Source of the DNA: Alphaproteobacteria bacterium
GTDB lineage: Bacteria; Pseudomonadota; Alphaproteobacteria; Micropepsales; Micropepsaceae
Length of the DNA: 64,000 nt
Direction: 5' to 3'
Assembly (NCBI GenBank): GCA_018971835.1
Contig: JAGWZW010000003.1
Coordinates: 19,123 to 83,122 of the forward strand
The translations under genes and the position numbers were made by a program. Shown one piece after another: positions 48,124 through 58,738 of the stretch (position 1 is its first letter; each line of letters starts with the position of its first letter). Under the pieces are notes generated by a model that saw only the letters and a list, made by a program, of their open reading frames with translations, searched no databases and was not told the origin of the DNA.

Positions 48124-51066
48124 ATGGAAATGACGAGCGAACCCAACCTATCCCCCTTGAGCGGGACCGCCTCCAACGCGGTCCTGGACGCCACCTCGTT
48201 CCTGTTCGGCAGCAATGCCGCCTTCATCGAGGCCCTCTATCGCCAGTATCTGGAAAACCCGGATGCCGTGGAGCCGAGCTGGAAAAGCTTCTTCGCCAGC
48301 CTGGGCGAGCAGGAGCTGCAGGCCGCCCAGCTTGGCCGCGGGCCAGCCTGGCGGCGCGACGCCAAACTTGCCCTGGAGAACGGCGAGCTGGTGGGCGCGC
48401 TGACTGGCCAGGTGCCGCCGCGCGCCGGTGGCAAGGCCAGCGAGCAGGATTTGCGCGCCGCCGCGCAGGATTCGATCCGCGCCATCCAGCTGGTGCGCGC
48501 CTATCGCGTGATCGGGCACTTCAACGCCAATCTCGATCCGCTGGGCCTGGCGGAGAAGCATCCCCAGCCGCAGCTCGAAGCTGGGTTCTACGGCTTCCAC
48601 GACACCGATCTCGACAAGCCGATCTACATGGACGGCGTGCTGGGCCTGGCCGATGCCACGCCGCGCCAGATCGTGGACATCCTGAAGCGCACCTATTGCG
48701 GGCGCATCGGCTACGAGTTCATGCACATCAACGATCCGGAGCAGAAGGACTGGCTGCAGCGCCGCATCGAAGGCCCGGACAAGGAGATCCACTTCACCCC
48801 CGAGGGCAAGAAGGCGATCCTCAACAAGCTGATCGAGGCCGAAGGTTTCGAGAAGTTCAGCGGCCTGCGCTTCCTCGGCACCAAGCGCTTCGGCATCGAC
48901 GGCGGCGAAGCCATGATCCCGGCGCTGGAACAGATCATCAAGCGCGGCGGCCAGCTCGGCGTGCAGGAGATCGTTATCGGCATGCCGCATCGCGGCCGGC
49001 TCAACGTGCTCGGCAACGTGATGAGCAAGCCCTACCGGCAGATTTTCCACGAATTTCAGGGCGGCAGCTCCACGCCCAGCGACGTGGAAGGCTCGGGCGA
49101 TGTGAAGTACCACCTCGGCGCCTCGTCGGACCGCGAGTTCGACCAGAACAAGGTCCACCTGTCGCTGACCGCCAATCCTTCGCATCTCGAAGCTGTCGAT
49201 CCGGTGGTGCTGGGCAAGTCGCGCGCCAAACAGCAGCAGCTTGCCGACACCATCACCCGCGCCAGCGTGCTGCCGCTGCTCATGCACGGTGACGCGGCCT
49301 TTGCCGGCCAGGGCGTCGTCTCCGAATGCTTCGCCATGAGCGGCACCAAGGGCTTCCGCACCGGCGGCACCATCCACTTCATCGTCAACAACCAGATCGG
49401 CTTCACTACTGCGCCGATCTATTCGCGCTCATCGCCCTATCCCTCCGACGTGGCGCTGATGGTGCAGGCGCCGATCTTCCATGTGAACGGCGACGATCCC
49501 GAAGCGGTGGTGCATTGCGCGCGCATCGCCACCGAGTTCCGCCAGCTGTTCCACAAGGACGTCGTGATCGACATGTTCTGCTACCGCCGCTTCGGCCACA
49601 ACGAAGCGGACGAGCCGTCGTTCACGCAGCCTCTGATGTACCGCGCCATCAAGGACCATCCCACCACGCTCGAACTCTATGCCGCCAAGCTGGTGGCCGA
49701 AGGCACCATCACCGAAGACGACGTCAAGCAGATGGTCGCCGATTTCAACCGGCGGCTGGACGAGGAATACGAAGCCTCCAAATCCCACCGCCCCAACCGC
49801 GCCGACTGGCTGGACGGCCGCTGGAAGGATTTCTCCAAGGCGCCGGAAGGCGACCGCCGCGGCCAGACCGCCGCGCCCGACGATCTGCTGAAGAAGGTCG
49901 GCCGCGCGCTGTCGACGGTGCCCGCCAGCTTCCATGCGCACAAGACCATCACGCGCCAGCTCGAAGCCAAGGCGAAGATGCTCGAAACCGGCGAAGGGCT
50001 CGACTGGGCCACCGCCGAAGCCCTCGCCTTCGGCACGCTGCTGGAAGAGGGTTATCCGGTGCGCCTCTGCGGCCAGGATTCCGGCCGCGGCACCTTCAGC
50101 CAGCGCCACGCCATGCTCGTCGATCAGCAAAACGCCGAGCGCTATTTCCCGCTGCAGCATATCAGCGAGCGCCAGGCCGAGTTCGAGGTGGTGGACTCGC
50201 TGCTCTCCGAAGAGGCGGTGGTGGGCTTCGAATACGGCTACAGCCTGGCCGAACCCAAGGCGCTGGTGCTGTGGGAAGCACAGTTTGGCGATTTCGCCAA
50301 CGGCGCGCAGGTGATGATCGACCAGTTCATCACCTCCGGCGAGATGAAATGGCTGCGCATGTCCGGCCTCACGCTGCTGCTGCCGCATGGCTATGAAGGC
50401 CAGGGGCCGGAGCATTCCTCCGCCCGGCTGGAGCGCTATCTCCAGCTCTGCGCGCAGGACAACATCCAGGTCGCCGTGCCCACGACGCCGGCCAACTATT
50501 TCCACATCCTGCGCCGGCAGATGCACCGCCCCTTCCGCAAGCCGCTGGTGCTGATGACACCGAAGTCGCTCTTGCGCCACAAGCGCTGCGTCTCGTTCCT
50601 TTCGGACCTGGGACCCGGCTCGTCGTTCCACCGCGTGTTCCTGGATCAGGCCGAAGTGGTGCCCGGCGCCACGACCATCAAGCTGGTGCCGGACGAGGAC
50701 ATCCGCCGCGTCGTGCTCTGCACCGGCAAGGTCTATTTCGACCTGATGGAAGCGCGCGAGGAAAAGGGCGAGAACCGCGTGCAGATGCTGCGGCTGGAAC
50801 AGCTCTATCCCTACCCGGAAGCGGCGCTGGCGCGCGAGCTGGCGCGCTTCCCCAAGGCCGAGATCGTCTGGTGCCAGGAAGAGCCGAAGAACCAGGGCGC
50901 CTGGAGCTTCATCGCCCCCTATCTCGAAAAGACCATGACGGGCATCGGCCGGCCCATGCGCCCGCACTATGCCGGCCGCCCGGAATACGCTTCCACCGCC
51001 GCCGGCCTGATGAGCCAGCACAACGCCGAGCTGCATGCCTTCCTGAACGCCGCGCTCACCATCTGA
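48124..51066 (+). CDS. sucA: 2-oxoglutarate dehydrogenase E1 component
   Basis: A 980-residue thiamine-diphosphate enzyme that decarboxylates 2-oxoglutarate and passes the succinyl group to SucB. The N-terminal E2-binding segment ([21 protein letters not shown]) is present. [15 protein letters not shown], the ThDP-Mg motif [14 protein letters not shown] and [19 protein letters not shown] mark the catalytic core. C-terminal [14 protein letters not shown] and [19 protein letters not shown] complete the pyrimidine domain. ATG 48124 is used; an ATG two codons later is possible. 246 bp lie between it and sucD. Confidence 0.98.
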   Translation: MEMTSEPNLSPLSGTASNAVLDATSFLFGSNAAFIEALYRQYLENPDAVEPSWKSFFASLGEQELQAAQLGRGPAWRRDAKLALENGELVGALTGQVPPRAGGKASEQDLRAAAQDSIRAIQLVRAYRVIGHFNANLDPLGLAEKHPQPQLEAGFYGFHDTDLDKPIYMDGVLGLADATPRQIVDILKRTYCGRIGYEFMHINDPEQKDWLQRRIEGPDKEIHFTPEGKKAILNKLIEAEGFEKFSGLRFLGTKRFGIDGGEAMIPALEQIIKRGGQLGVQEIVIGMPHRGRLNVLGNVMSKPYRQIFHEFQGGSSTPSDVEGSGDVKYHLGASSDREFDQNKVHLSLTANPSHLEAVDPVVLGKSRAKQQQLADTITRASVLPLLMHGDAAFAGQGVVSECFAMSGTKGFRTGGTIHFIVNNQIGFTTAPIYSRSSPYPSDVALMVQAPIFHVNGDDPEAVVHCARIATEFRQLFHKDVVIDMFCYRRFGHNEADEPSFTQPLMYRAIKDHPTTLELYAAKLVAEGTITEDDVKQMVADFNRRLDEEYEASKSHRPNRADWLDGRWKDFSKAPEGDRRGQTAAPDDLLKKVGRALSTVPASFHAHKTITRQLEAKAKMLETGEGLDWATAEALAFGTLLEEGYPVRLCGQDSGRGTFSQRHAMLVDQQNAERYFPLQHISERQAEFEVVDSLLSEEAVVGFEYGYSLAEPKALVLWEAQFGDFANGAQVMIDQFITSGEMKWLRMSGLTLLLPHGYEGQGPEHSSARLERYLQLCAQDNIQVAVPTTPANYFHILRRQMHRPFRKPLVLMTPKSLLRHKRCVSFLSDLGPGSSFHRVFLDQAEVVPGATTIKLVPDEDIRRVVLCTGKVYFDLMEAREEKGENRVQMLRLEQLYPYPEAALARELARFPKAEIVWCQEEPKNQGAWSFIAPYLEKTMTGIGRPMRPHYAGRPEYASTAAGLMSQHNAELHAFLNAALTI

Positions 51067-51073
51067 GGAATCC

Positions 51074-52324
51074 ATGAGCATCGAGATCAAAGTACCCGTG
51101 ATGGGCGAATCGGTGACCGAAGCCACAGTCGCGCGCTGGTTCAAGAAAGAAGGCGAGGCCGTCGCGCGCGACGAGCCCTTGTGTGAGCTGGAAACTGACA
51201 AGGTGACGGTGGAAGTGCCCGCACCCGCCGATGGCGCGCTCGAATCCATCGAGGTTCAGGAAGGCGCCACGGTTTCGGTCGGCGCGGTGCTCGGCGCCAT
51301 CGCCGAAGGCAAGGCCGGAACGGCAGCGGCGCCCAAGGCTGCAGCCGCGAAAGCCGAAGCGCCCAGACCTGCACCGGCACCGGCCGCGGCGGCACCTGCA
51401 CCGGCTGCAAAACCGGCAGCGCCAAGCTCCGCTGGCGAAGCGCAGATGCCATCGGTGCGCCGCATTGCCGAGGAAACCGGCCTCAATCCCGCTTCCGTTC
51501 CGGGCAGCGGCAAGGACGGCCGCGTGATGAAGGGCGACATGCTGGCCGCGCTCGAAGCGCGCATCGCTACGCGGCCGTCGCCCGCGCCGGTCGCCATTGC
51601 GCCGGCGGGCCCGCGCCCCAACGCGGACCGCGAAGAGCGCGTCACCATGAGCCGCCTGCGCCGCACCATCGCCGCGCGCCTCAAGGAATCGCAGAACACT
51701 GCCGCCCAGCTCACCACCTTCAACGAGGTGGACATGACGCACGTCATGCGCCTGCGCGGTGAATACAAGGACAGCTTCGAGAAGAAACATGGCGTGCGGC
51801 TCGGCTTCATGGGCTTCTTCGTCAAGGCCTGCATCGCGGCGCTGAAGGAACTGCCCAACGTCAACGCCGAGATCGAAGGCGACGCCATCATCTACAAGAA
51901 CTATTACGACATGGGCGTCGCCGTCTCGACCGAGAAGGGCCTGGTGGTGCCGGTGGTGCGCGATGCCGACAAGCTCAGCCTCGCCCGGATCGAGGCCGTC
52001 ATCTCCGATCTCGGTACCCGCGCGCGCGACGGCAAGCTGAAGCTGGAAGAGCTGCAGGGTGGCACCTTCTCCATCACCAATGGCGGGGTGTTCGGTTCGC
52101 TGATGTCGACGCCGATCCTCAATTCGCCGCAGTCCGGCATCCTGGGCATGCACAAGATCCAGCCGCGGCCCGTGGCGATCGAGGGCAAGGTCGAAATCCG
52201 CCCGATGATGTATCTGGCGCTCAGCTACGATCACCGCCTGGTGGATGGACGCGAAGCCGTCACCTTCCTGGTGCGCGTGAAGGAAAACCTCGAAGACCCG
52301 CAGCGCTTGCTTTTGGATATCTGA
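51074..52324 (+). CDS. sucB: Dihydrolipoyl succinyltransferase, E2 of 2-oxoglutarate dehydrogenase
   Basis: This 416-residue core subunit has one lipoyl domain (1-80, lipoyl-Lys43 in [13 protein letters not shown]). An Ala/Pro linker follows, then a peripheral-subunit binding domain (about 125-160, [15 protein letters not shown]). The acyltransferase domain ends with the catalytic [13 protein letters not shown] (His387, Asp391). Other signatures are LTTFNEVDM and [14 protein letters not shown]. It lies 7 bp after sucA and 2 bp before lpd, so the three complex subunits are one operon. Confidence 0.98.
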   Translation: MSIEIKVPVMGESVTEATVARWFKKEGEAVARDEPLCELETDKVTVEVPAPADGALESIEVQEGATVSVGAVLGAIAEGKAGTAAAPKAAAAKAEAPRPAPAPAAAAPAPAAKPAAPSSAGEAQMPSVRRIAEETGLNPASVPGSGKDGRVMKGDMLAALEARIATRPSPAPVAIAPAGPRPNADREERVTMSRLRRTIAARLKESQNTAAQLTTFNEVDMTHVMRLRGEYKDSFEKKHGVRLGFMGFFVKACIAALKELPNVNAEIEGDAIIYKNYYDMGVAVSTEKGLVVPVVRDADKLSLARIEAVISDLGTRARDGKLKLEELQGGTFSITNGGVFGSLMSTPILNSPQSGILGMHKIQPRPVAIEGKVEIRPMMYLALSYDHRLVDGREAVTFLVRVKENLEDPQRLLLDI

Positions 52325-52326
52325 TC

Positions 52327-53730
52327 ATGACCGATACTTTCGACATCGTCGTCATCGGCGGCGGGCCCGGCGGTTACAACGCCGCGATCCGCGCCGGCCA
52401 GCTCGGCCTCAAGAGCGCCTGCATCGACAAGCGTGGGCTGTTCGGCGGCACCTGCCTGAACGTGGGCTGCATTCCCTCCAAGGCGCTGCTGCACACGTCT
52501 CACCTCTACGAAGAGGCGCTGACGCATCTGCCCAAGCTGGGCATCAAGACGCAGGTCGAACTCGATCTCGCCGCCATGATGGCGCACAAAACCAAGGTGG
52601 TGGGCGAGCTGACCAAGGGCGTCGAATTTCTGCTGAAGAAGAACAAGGCCGAAGCCATCGTCGGCGCTGGGCGCATTGCGGCGCCGGGCAAGGTGGTGGT
52701 GACGCGCGACGACGGCACCACCCGCACGCTTCAAACCAAACACATCGTCATCGCCACTGGCTCCGAGGTGGCACCGCTGCCGGGCGTGAGCATCGACGAG
52801 GAGCGCATCGTCTCCTCCACCGGCGCGCTCTCGCTCAAAACCGTCCCCAAGCGGCTGGTGGTGGTGGGCGGCGGCTATATCGGCCTGGAACTGGGCAGCG
52901 TGTGGCGCAGGCTCGGCGCCGACGTCACCGTGGTCGAGTTCCTCGACCGCATCACGCCGGGCCTCGACGGCGAAACCGGCAAGCAGTTTCAGCGCATCCT
53001 GTCGCGCCAGGGCATGAAGTTCCAGCTTTCCACCAAGGTGGTCGGCGTCGAGAAGACCGGCGAAGGCCTGCGCGCCACGCTGGAACCGGCGGCAGGCGGC
53101 ACGCAATCGACGCTCGACTGCGACGTGATGCTGGTTTCCATCGGGCGGCGGCCGTTCACCGCGGGCCTCGGCCTGGAAGACGCCGGCGTGAAGCTGGATG
53201 CGAAGGGCCGCATCGCCACCGATGCCCATTTCAAAACGAATGTCGAAGGCATCTGGGCCATCGGCGACGTGCGCGAGGGCGCCATGCTGGCGCACAAGGC
53301 CGAAGACGAAGCCGTCGCCTGCATCGAACTGATCGCCGGCAAGGCGGGCCATGTGAATTACGACGCCATTCCCGCCGTCGTTTACACCGCGCCGGAAGTG
53401 GCCGCCGTGGGCAAGACCGAGGAAGAGCTGAAGGCCGCCGGCGTGGCCTACAAGATCGGCAAGTTCCCCTTCACCGCCAATGCCCGCGCCAAGACCATCG
53501 CGGCCACCGACGGCTTCGCCAAGGTGATTGCGGATGCCAAGACCGACCGCGTGCTGGGCGTGCATATCCTGGGCGCCGAAGCGGGCAACCTGATTCAGGA
53601 AGCGGCGCTGGCCATCGAGTTCGGGGCCGCCTCCGAGGACATCGCGCGCACCAGCCATGCGCACCCGACGCTGACCGAGGCCGTGCGCCAGGCGGCGATG
53701 GGCGTCGAAGGCTGGACGATGCAGATGTGA
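52327..53730 (+). CDS. lpdA: Dihydrolipoyl dehydrogenase (E3)
   Basis: A 467-residue flavoprotein that reoxidises lipoyl groups with NAD+. FAD motif VVIGGGPGGYNAAIRAGQ, redox cysteines C43 and C48 in GGTCLNVGCIPSK, NAD motif VVVGGGYIGLELGSVW, FAD motif IWAIGDVREGAMLAHKAEDE and the catalytic His446-Glu451 dyad (AHPTLTEAV) are all intact. Placement right after sucB marks it as the E3 of this complex; it may also serve pyruvate dehydrogenase. Confidence 0.98.
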   Translation: MTDTFDIVVIGGGPGGYNAAIRAGQLGLKSACIDKRGLFGGTCLNVGCIPSKALLHTSHLYEEALTHLPKLGIKTQVELDLAAMMAHKTKVVGELTKGVEFLLKKNKAEAIVGAGRIAAPGKVVVTRDDGTTRTLQTKHIVIATGSEVAPLPGVSIDEERIVSSTGALSLKTVPKRLVVVGGGYIGLELGSVWRRLGADVTVVEFLDRITPGLDGETGKQFQRILSRQGMKFQLSTKVVGVEKTGEGLRATLEPAAGGTQSTLDCDVMLVSIGRRPFTAGLGLEDAGVKLDAKGRIATDAHFKTNVEGIWAIGDVREGAMLAHKAEDEAVACIELIAGKAGHVNYDAIPAVVYTAPEVAAVGKTEEELKAAGVAYKIGKFPFTANARAKTIAATDGFAKVIADAKTDRVLGVHILGAEAGNLIQEAALAIEFGAASEDIARTSHAHPTLTEAVRQAAMGVEGWTMQM

Positions 53731-53834
53731 CTTCGCGACAGCGACGTCATCACCGATGAGCGTTGCGCCAAAGCGCAATGCAAGGAAAGAGGATCGATCC
53801 CGCCATCGCCGCATAAAGGGGCTGGCGTTCGCCT

Positions 53835-55655
53835 TTGAGCACGCCCACACTACCGCGCATGCAGGCGATAATTCCCGCGCGGCGGCCAATCGGCCTGGGG
53901 TTGCTGTCGTTGGTGGCGGTGGTGGTGGGCGCGGTCACGGGGCTGGGCGCGATCTTCTTCCGCGACTTGATCGGCCTGATCCATAACATCCTGTTTCTTG
54001 GCCACTTCTCGCTCGTCTACAACGCCAATCGCTACACGCCCGAAAGCCCCTGGGGCGCCGCAGTCATGCTGGTGCCGGTGATCGGCGGCCTCGGCGTGGT
54101 GTTCCTCGTGACCAAATTCGCGCCCGAAGCGCGCGGCCACGGCGTGCCCGAGGTGATGGACGCGATCTTCTATCAGGACGGCAAGATCCGCCCGGTGGTG
54201 GCCATCATCAAGTCGCTGGCCTCCGCGCTGGCCATCGGCAGCGGCGCCGCCATCGGCCGCGAGGGCCCCATCATCCAGATCGGCGCCTCGCTCGCCTCCA
54301 CCATCGGGCAACTGATCCGCATGGAGCCGTGGCAGCGCATCACGTTGGTGGCGGCAGGCGCCGGCGCCGGCATCGCGGCCACCTTCAACACGCCGCTCGG
54401 CGGGGTGATGTTCGCCATCGAGTTGATGATGCCGGAAGTCAGCGCGCGCACCTTCCTGCCGGTGGCGCTGGCCACGGGCACGGCCACCTTCATCGCCCGC
54501 ATCTTCTTGGGCCTCCGGCCCGCCTTTGAGGTGCCCGCGGTCTACTTCGTCGCTGGCGCGCCGCCGCTCTACGCCATTCTGCTCTATGTGCTGTTGGGCG
54601 GAATCATCGGGCTGGCCGCCACGGCGTTCGTGCGCGGGCTCTATTTCACCGAAAAGCTCTGCGAGCACATCGCCAATCCCTATCTGCGCCATGCCCTGGC
54701 GATGCTGGCGCTGGGCGCGGGCATGTATGGGTTTTTCCATTACACCGGCCATTACCATATCGAAGGCGTGGGTTATTCCACGGTGCAGGACGTCTTGATG
54801 GGCGGGCTCGCCTTTGCGCCGCTGCTCCTGCTGCTGGCCGCCAGCAAGCTCGCCGCCACCGTGCTGAGCCTCGGCTCCGGTTCCTCCGGCGGTATCTTCT
54901 CGCCGTCGCTGTTCATAGGCGCGACGCTGGGGGCGGGCTTCGGCGTACTCTGCCACCTCGTCATTCCCACGCCCGCGATCACCATCGGCGCCTTCGCGAT
55001 GATCGGCATGGCGGCGATGGTGGGCGGGGCCACCGGCGCGGCGATGACCGCCGTGACCATGATCTTCGAGATGACGCGCGATTACGACATCGTGATGCCG
55101 ATGATCGTGGCGGTGGCGGTCGCCGTCGGCGTGCGCCGCGTGCTCTGCAGCGAGAACATCTATACGCTCAAGCTGGTGGCGCGGCACCATTTCATTCCCA
55201 AGGCACTGCACGCCAACATGTTCCTGGTGCGCCCGGCCGGCGACGTGATGGACAAGGATTTCCTTGTTGTGGAAAGCGACATGGACTTCGACGCTTTCCT
55301 GCGCCAGCCGGAACATCACGGCCGGATGCGCCATGTCGTCATCGTCAGGCAAGACCGCATCGCCGGTGTGTTGCGGGTGAACACGTCGCTGCGCCGGGGC
55401 CTCGAAGGCGCTTATACGGGCGTGACGCTGGGCGATGTCGCCACCCACCGCTTCACGATCGCCCGGGAAGACGACATCATGTTCAGGGTCATTGGCCGCA
55501 TGTGGCGCAGGAACGCCTCGATGATCGTGGTCGTGCGCGGGAACGGCGTTCCGCACAAGGCCGACATCATCGGCGTCGTCACCAAGGAACATGTCGCCGA
55601 TTCGGTAGCGGACAGTGTGCGGCCCTATGCGGGCGCCGGCGCCGCGCCCTTCTGA
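53835..55655 (+). CDS. CLC-type chloride channel/antiporter with C-terminal CBS pair
   Basis: This 606-residue protein has a CLC membrane domain (to about 440) and two CBS-like segments (about 460-600). The gating glutamate is kept in GREGP (141-145). GSGSSGGIFSPSLFIGATLG near 350 is the third CLC element. The first selectivity motif reads GHGVP (101-105) rather than GSGIP, so the usual anion-coordinating serine is histidine. This may alter ion selectivity. The CBS pair probably senses adenine nucleotides. TTG at 53835 or ATG at 53859 could start it; neither has a strong ribosome site. Confidence 0.92.
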   Translation: MSTPTLPRMQAIIPARRPIGLGLLSLVAVVVGAVTGLGAIFFRDLIGLIHNILFLGHFSLVYNANRYTPESPWGAAVMLVPVIGGLGVVFLVTKFAPEARGHGVPEVMDAIFYQDGKIRPVVAIIKSLASALAIGSGAAIGREGPIIQIGASLASTIGQLIRMEPWQRITLVAAGAGAGIAATFNTPLGGVMFAIELMMPEVSARTFLPVALATGTATFIARIFLGLRPAFEVPAVYFVAGAPPLYAILLYVLLGGIIGLAATAFVRGLYFTEKLCEHIANPYLRHALAMLALGAGMYGFFHYTGHYHIEGVGYSTVQDVLMGGLAFAPLLLLLAASKLAATVLSLGSGSSGGIFSPSLFIGATLGAGFGVLCHLVIPTPAITIGAFAMIGMAAMVGGATGAAMTAVTMIFEMTRDYDIVMPMIVAVAVAVGVRRVLCSENIYTLKLVARHHFIPKALHANMFLVRPAGDVMDKDFLVVESDMDFDAFLRQPEHHGRMRHVVIVRQDRIAGVLRVNTSLRRGLEGAYTGVTLGDVATHRFTIAREDDIMFRVIGRMWRRNASMIVVVRGNGVPHKADIIGVVTKEHVADSVADSVRPYAGAGAAPF

Positions 55656-55661
55656 GACGAA

Positions 55662-55691
55662 GGACCGCGCGCCCGGAAAGGCACGCGGTCC
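55662..55691. terminator. Hairpin between CLC gene and diiron gene
   Basis: GGACCGCG (55662-55669) pairs with CGCGGTCC (55684-55691); an inner GCC/GGC extends it. It is 6 bases past the CLC stop and 20 before the stop of the convergent diiron gene. No T-run, so it is moderately supported. Confidence 0.5.
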
Positions 55692-55711
55692 GAACGGCAA
55701 CCGGCGCGGCG

Positions 55712-56824
55712 TTATTCCGCGGCGATCTGCACCTGCGGCGCGCCGCCCTCCAGCGCGTGCAGCACGCGCTGGTCGTCGAAGATCGGGATGCCCGCTTCCT
55801 CGTATTTCTTGCGCACGCGCGGCGTAATCAGGCCGACGCGGGCGATGGCCGGCAGCATCAGATCCTTGAGCGAATGGATCTGGCCCGGCGGCAGCTCCGA
55901 CATGATGCCCTGCTCGGCGGCTTCATCAAGGCCGGCGAAGAAGAAATCCGGGTCGATGTTGGAATTGGCCAGCACTTCCATGAAGCCCGGATCGGCGCGA
56001 TTGGCCAGCCCCTGCGCTTCGCCCATCGTGGTGGCGGCGATGATGATGCTGACGGCATTGAAGGCGAAATCGGCCAGGTCTTCGCGGCTGGCCTCGTCCA
56101 GCTTCTTGATGACCGGGCCGAGGTAGACATGGCCGAAGGAGACATGCCGCGACTCGTCGCGCATCACGTTGAAGGTGATCTGCTTCAGCAGCGGGCAGAC
56201 GGTCGAATGATACATGTTGTTGAAAGCGCCGAGCGCCAGGCCCTCGACGATCATGTTCATGCCGATCATGACCTTCTCGTAGCGGTCCGATTTCAGCGTG
56301 GCGTCGATCAGAGATTTGAGCCAGGGCGACATCGGATAGACCATCGCGATCTTGTCGCAATATTTGGCGTAGACCTCGACATGGCGGGCCTCGTCCATCG
56401 TCTGCGTCGCGGCATAGAGCTTGGCCGAAGCGTCCGGCACCGAATGGGTGACGCAGGCCGCCGTCATCAGCGCGCCCTGTTCGCCGTGCAGGAATTGCGA
56501 CAGCAGTTGCGCCGTCGAATGGGCGATGAACGTCTCCTGCTGCGATTTCGACAGCTTCTTGAAGAACGGCATCTGCGGAAACAGCGAGGCGCGGTCCGCG
56601 ATCAGCGGATTGGAGGGATCGACCTGGGTATCCCAGGGCAGGATCTCATCCGAATCCCACTGGTTCTTCTTGGCGCGCTTGTAGAGGTCTTCGACCTTGC
56701 CCGCGCCCAGTTCGTAATCAAAGGTCCAGGCGATCTCCATCGGATTGCGGTAGAGGTCGTCGGGCGTCATGGTGACCGTCCAGTCACCCTTTTGAACAAT
56801 ACGTCCCTGCGTTTCCTGAGCCAT
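55712..56824 (-). CDS. Ferritin-like diiron protein, probable oxygenase/oxidase
   Basis: A 370-residue all-helical protein with a complete carboxylate-bridged diiron set: E115 (HGEQGA), E145/H148 (DEARH), E194 (IVEGLAL), E224/H227 (DESRH). The two ExxH motifs and spacing match the ferritin-like superfamily that includes ribonucleotide reductase R2, AurF-type N-oxygenases and R2-like ligand-binding oxidases. Which reaction it performs is not visible. GGAGGA directly precedes the ATG. A [2Fe-2S] ferredoxin gene lies 120 bp upstream on the same strand and is a plausible electron donor. Confidence 0.85.
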   Translation of the reverse strand: MAQETQGRIVQKGDWTVTMTPDDLYRNPMEIAWTFDYELGAGKVEDLYKRAKKNQWDSDEILPWDTQVDPSNPLIADRASLFPQMPFFKKLSKSQQETFIAHSTAQLLSQFLHGEQGALMTAACVTHSVPDASAKLYAATQTMDEARHVEVYAKYCDKIAMVYPMSPWLKSLIDATLKSDRYEKVMIGMNMIVEGLALGAFNNMYHSTVCPLLKQITFNVMRDESRHVSFGHVYLGPVIKKLDEASREDLADFAFNAVSIIIAATTMGEAQGLANRADPGFMEVLANSNIDPDFFFAGLDEAAEQGIMSELPPGQIHSLKDLMLPAIARVGLITPRVRKKYEEAGIPIFDDQRVLHALEGGAPQVQIAAE

Positions 56825-56944
56825 GTTTCCTCCGGCTTGTTATGGGGTTTGCCAGCCGAGGAAAGATGACGCATGCGTCACGATTGATGCCTTGATTTTT
56901 GTCAAGCCCAAGAAGCGTTCGCAGAAACTGATGGAACCGGCGGA

Positions 56945-57265
56945 TCAATACTGCTGTTCGGGCGTATGGACCACCAGGCCGTCCAGTTCCGGCGCCAACT
57001 TGATCTGGCAGGCGAGGCGGCTCAGCTCGTCCACGCCGAAGGCGAAGTCGAGCATGCCGCGCTCCAGCTCGCTCATCGGCGGCAGCTTGGCCAGCCACGC
57101 CTTGTCGACATGCACATGGCAGGTCGCGCAGGCGCAGGCCCCGCCGCAATCGCCATCGATGCCCGGAATATTGTGGTCGATGGCGGCCTCCATCACGGAA
57201 TAACCTACCGGCGCGTCCACCGGCCGCCGCGCGCCGTCCTGCGCCACGAAAATCACCTGAACCAT
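56945..57265 (-). CDS. [2Fe-2S] ferredoxin, adrenodoxin type
   Basis: A 106-residue plant/vertebrate-type ferredoxin. Cluster ligands C40, C46, C49 and C86 give C-x5-C-x2-C-x36-C, exactly the adrenodoxin spacing, in DCGGACACATCHVHV and RLACQI. These proteins feed electrons to P450s, Rieske or diiron oxygenases, or Fe-S assembly. ATG 57265 is preferred over a GTG at 57277 because AGGTGA lies 8 bases before it. It is upstream of the diiron gene on the same strand; no ferredoxin reductase is nearby. Confidence 0.93.
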   Translation of the reverse strand: MVQVIFVAQDGARRPVDAPVGYSVMEAAIDHNIPGIDGDCGGACACATCHVHVDKAWLAKLPPMSELERGMLDFAFGVDELSRLACQIKLAPELDGLVVHTPEQQY

Positions 57266-57469
57266 GTGCCCGGTCACCTGACAGTTTCTCAGTTTTTCTC
57301 TAGTGCCAGGCCCGGCCGGCCGCTTTGATTTCGCTCAAGCCTGCGGGCAGCGGCCATGAATGACGATCCGGTGCAGCGCCGGCGCCGCCACCTGCCGAGG
57401 GACGATGAAGAAGAAGGCCGCCGCCCCGCGACGGCCCGAACGAAACAGCGCGATCTCAGCCTGTACGCC

Positions 57470-58738
57470 TTACAGATGCAAATTCAGCCCCAGCGTAATC
57501 AGGTTGTCGCTGAAGCCTTGGCCCGCCAGTGACGAGCTGCGGGTCTGATAGGCATAGCCGAGCTGCGCGCTGACACTGCGGGTCAGGTAGTAATTCAGGT
57601 TGACGCCGGCAGAGGTGTACTTGTCGTGGCGGGGCGAGCCGTTGAAGTTTGAATCGGTATAGCCGCCGAAGGCCTGGATCGTAACGTCCCGCCGGAATTT
57701 GTAATCGGCCGCCAGCCGCACGCTCTGATCGTCCTCGGCCGAGGCGTTGTCGATCGTGGTGCCGTTCAGGAGGCGCGAAGCCGTGAGGTGGAAAGTCCAC
57801 AACGGCGTGGGCGTCCAGTCCACATCAGCGCCGAAATTGAAACCGGAGACGGTCTTCAGTGGGGCGGTGTAATGTTCGTTCAGATAGCCGCCATAAATCT
57901 GGCCCGTGATCAGGTCGGTCAAGGCCATTTCCAGGCCGCCGTTGACGCTGTAGCCGTGATTGTCGCGGTGCAGGCCGTTGCGGTCGAGCGCGGCCGCGTA
58001 TTGGACGTCGCGTTCGTTGGCTTGAACGAACATGGCATAGCCCGGTGAGAACTCGTAGGAGGCCTTGACGTAGCCGGTATATTCGTCGCGGTTGCGGTCG
58101 GTGTTATCGACCGGCGGCAGGCCGATCAGGGAGGTGGCGCTGTAGTCGTAATGCATGTAGGTGCCGCCGACCGTGAAGCCGAAATGATAGGGGTGGTACT
58201 CGAACGCGGCATTGGCCTTGGAAAGACGGTACTGCGTAGGCGTGCTGGCGGCGAAGGGCTGGTCCGGCGAGGTGCGTGCCTCATGCAGCGTGGCATAGGA
58301 GCCGCCGCCGGTCAGGTCGATGCCGCGCAGGATGTCGAGCCGGCCATCGCCGCCCGCGCTCCAGTCCGTATGGTTTTCGTGGGAGTAGGAGGCATACTGA
58401 TAGCTGCCCAGCGACCCGAACAAATCCAGCTTATGCAGGCCCCATTGCGACTGCAGGATGAACGCGGGCTGCTCAAGAAAGTAGAAACTATCCTTGGCGT
58501 TGGTGTCGGTGCGATAGATGTTGTCGTCGTAGTTCGCGCCGAGTTGCAGCGACGGAAACAGGCGGAAACCTCCCAGCGGCAAGCCCTTGGGCGCATAATC
58601 GCCCTCCGCCGCCGGGGCGGTCGGGGCGGCCGCGGCACCAACACCGGCAGCGGCGTATTGAGCGGCTGCTGGCGTTACCAAACTCGTCGAGGCGAGGCAT
58701 AGCGCCCCCAGAACAGCAAATCGCATGTAACGGCACAT
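57470..58738 (-). CDS. Outer-membrane beta-barrel protein (putative porin 2 type)
   Basis: This 422-residue protein has a signal peptide ending TPAAAQYA and a barrel of alternating aromatic/polar strands. Typical elements are LQLGANYDDNIYRTD, NAAFEYHPYHFGFTVGGTY and the final strand LITLGLNLHL, whose last residue is hydrophobic rather than aromatic. The pattern fits the BBP2_2 barrel family, often linked to exopolysaccharide secretion loci in alphaproteobacteria. No such genes are adjacent. GGGGGCG precedes the ATG. Confidence 0.85.
   Translation of the reverse strand: MCRYMRFAVLGALCLASTSLVTPAAAQYAAAGVGAAAAPTAPAAEGDYAPKGLPLGGFRLFPSLQLGANYDDNIYRTDTNAKDSFYFLEQPAFILQSQWGLHKLDLFGSLGSYQYASYSHENHTDWSAGGDGRLDILRGIDLTGGGSYATLHEARTSPDQPFAASTPTQYRLSKANAAFEYHPYHFGFTVGGTYMHYDYSATSLIGLPPVDNTDRNRDEYTGYVKASYEFSPGYAMFVQANERDVQYAAALDRNGLHRDNHGYSVNGGLEMALTDLITGQIYGGYLNEHYTAPLKTVSGFNFGADVDWTPTPLWTFHLTASRLLNGTTIDNASAEDDQSVRLAADYKFRRDVTIQAFGGYTDSNFNGSPRHDKYTSAGVNLNYYLTRSVSAQLGYAYQTRSSSLAGQGFSDNLITLGLNLHL

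Noticed and set aside
49429-51249. 606-codon minus-strand frame
   Set aside because: Antisense to sucA, no domain.
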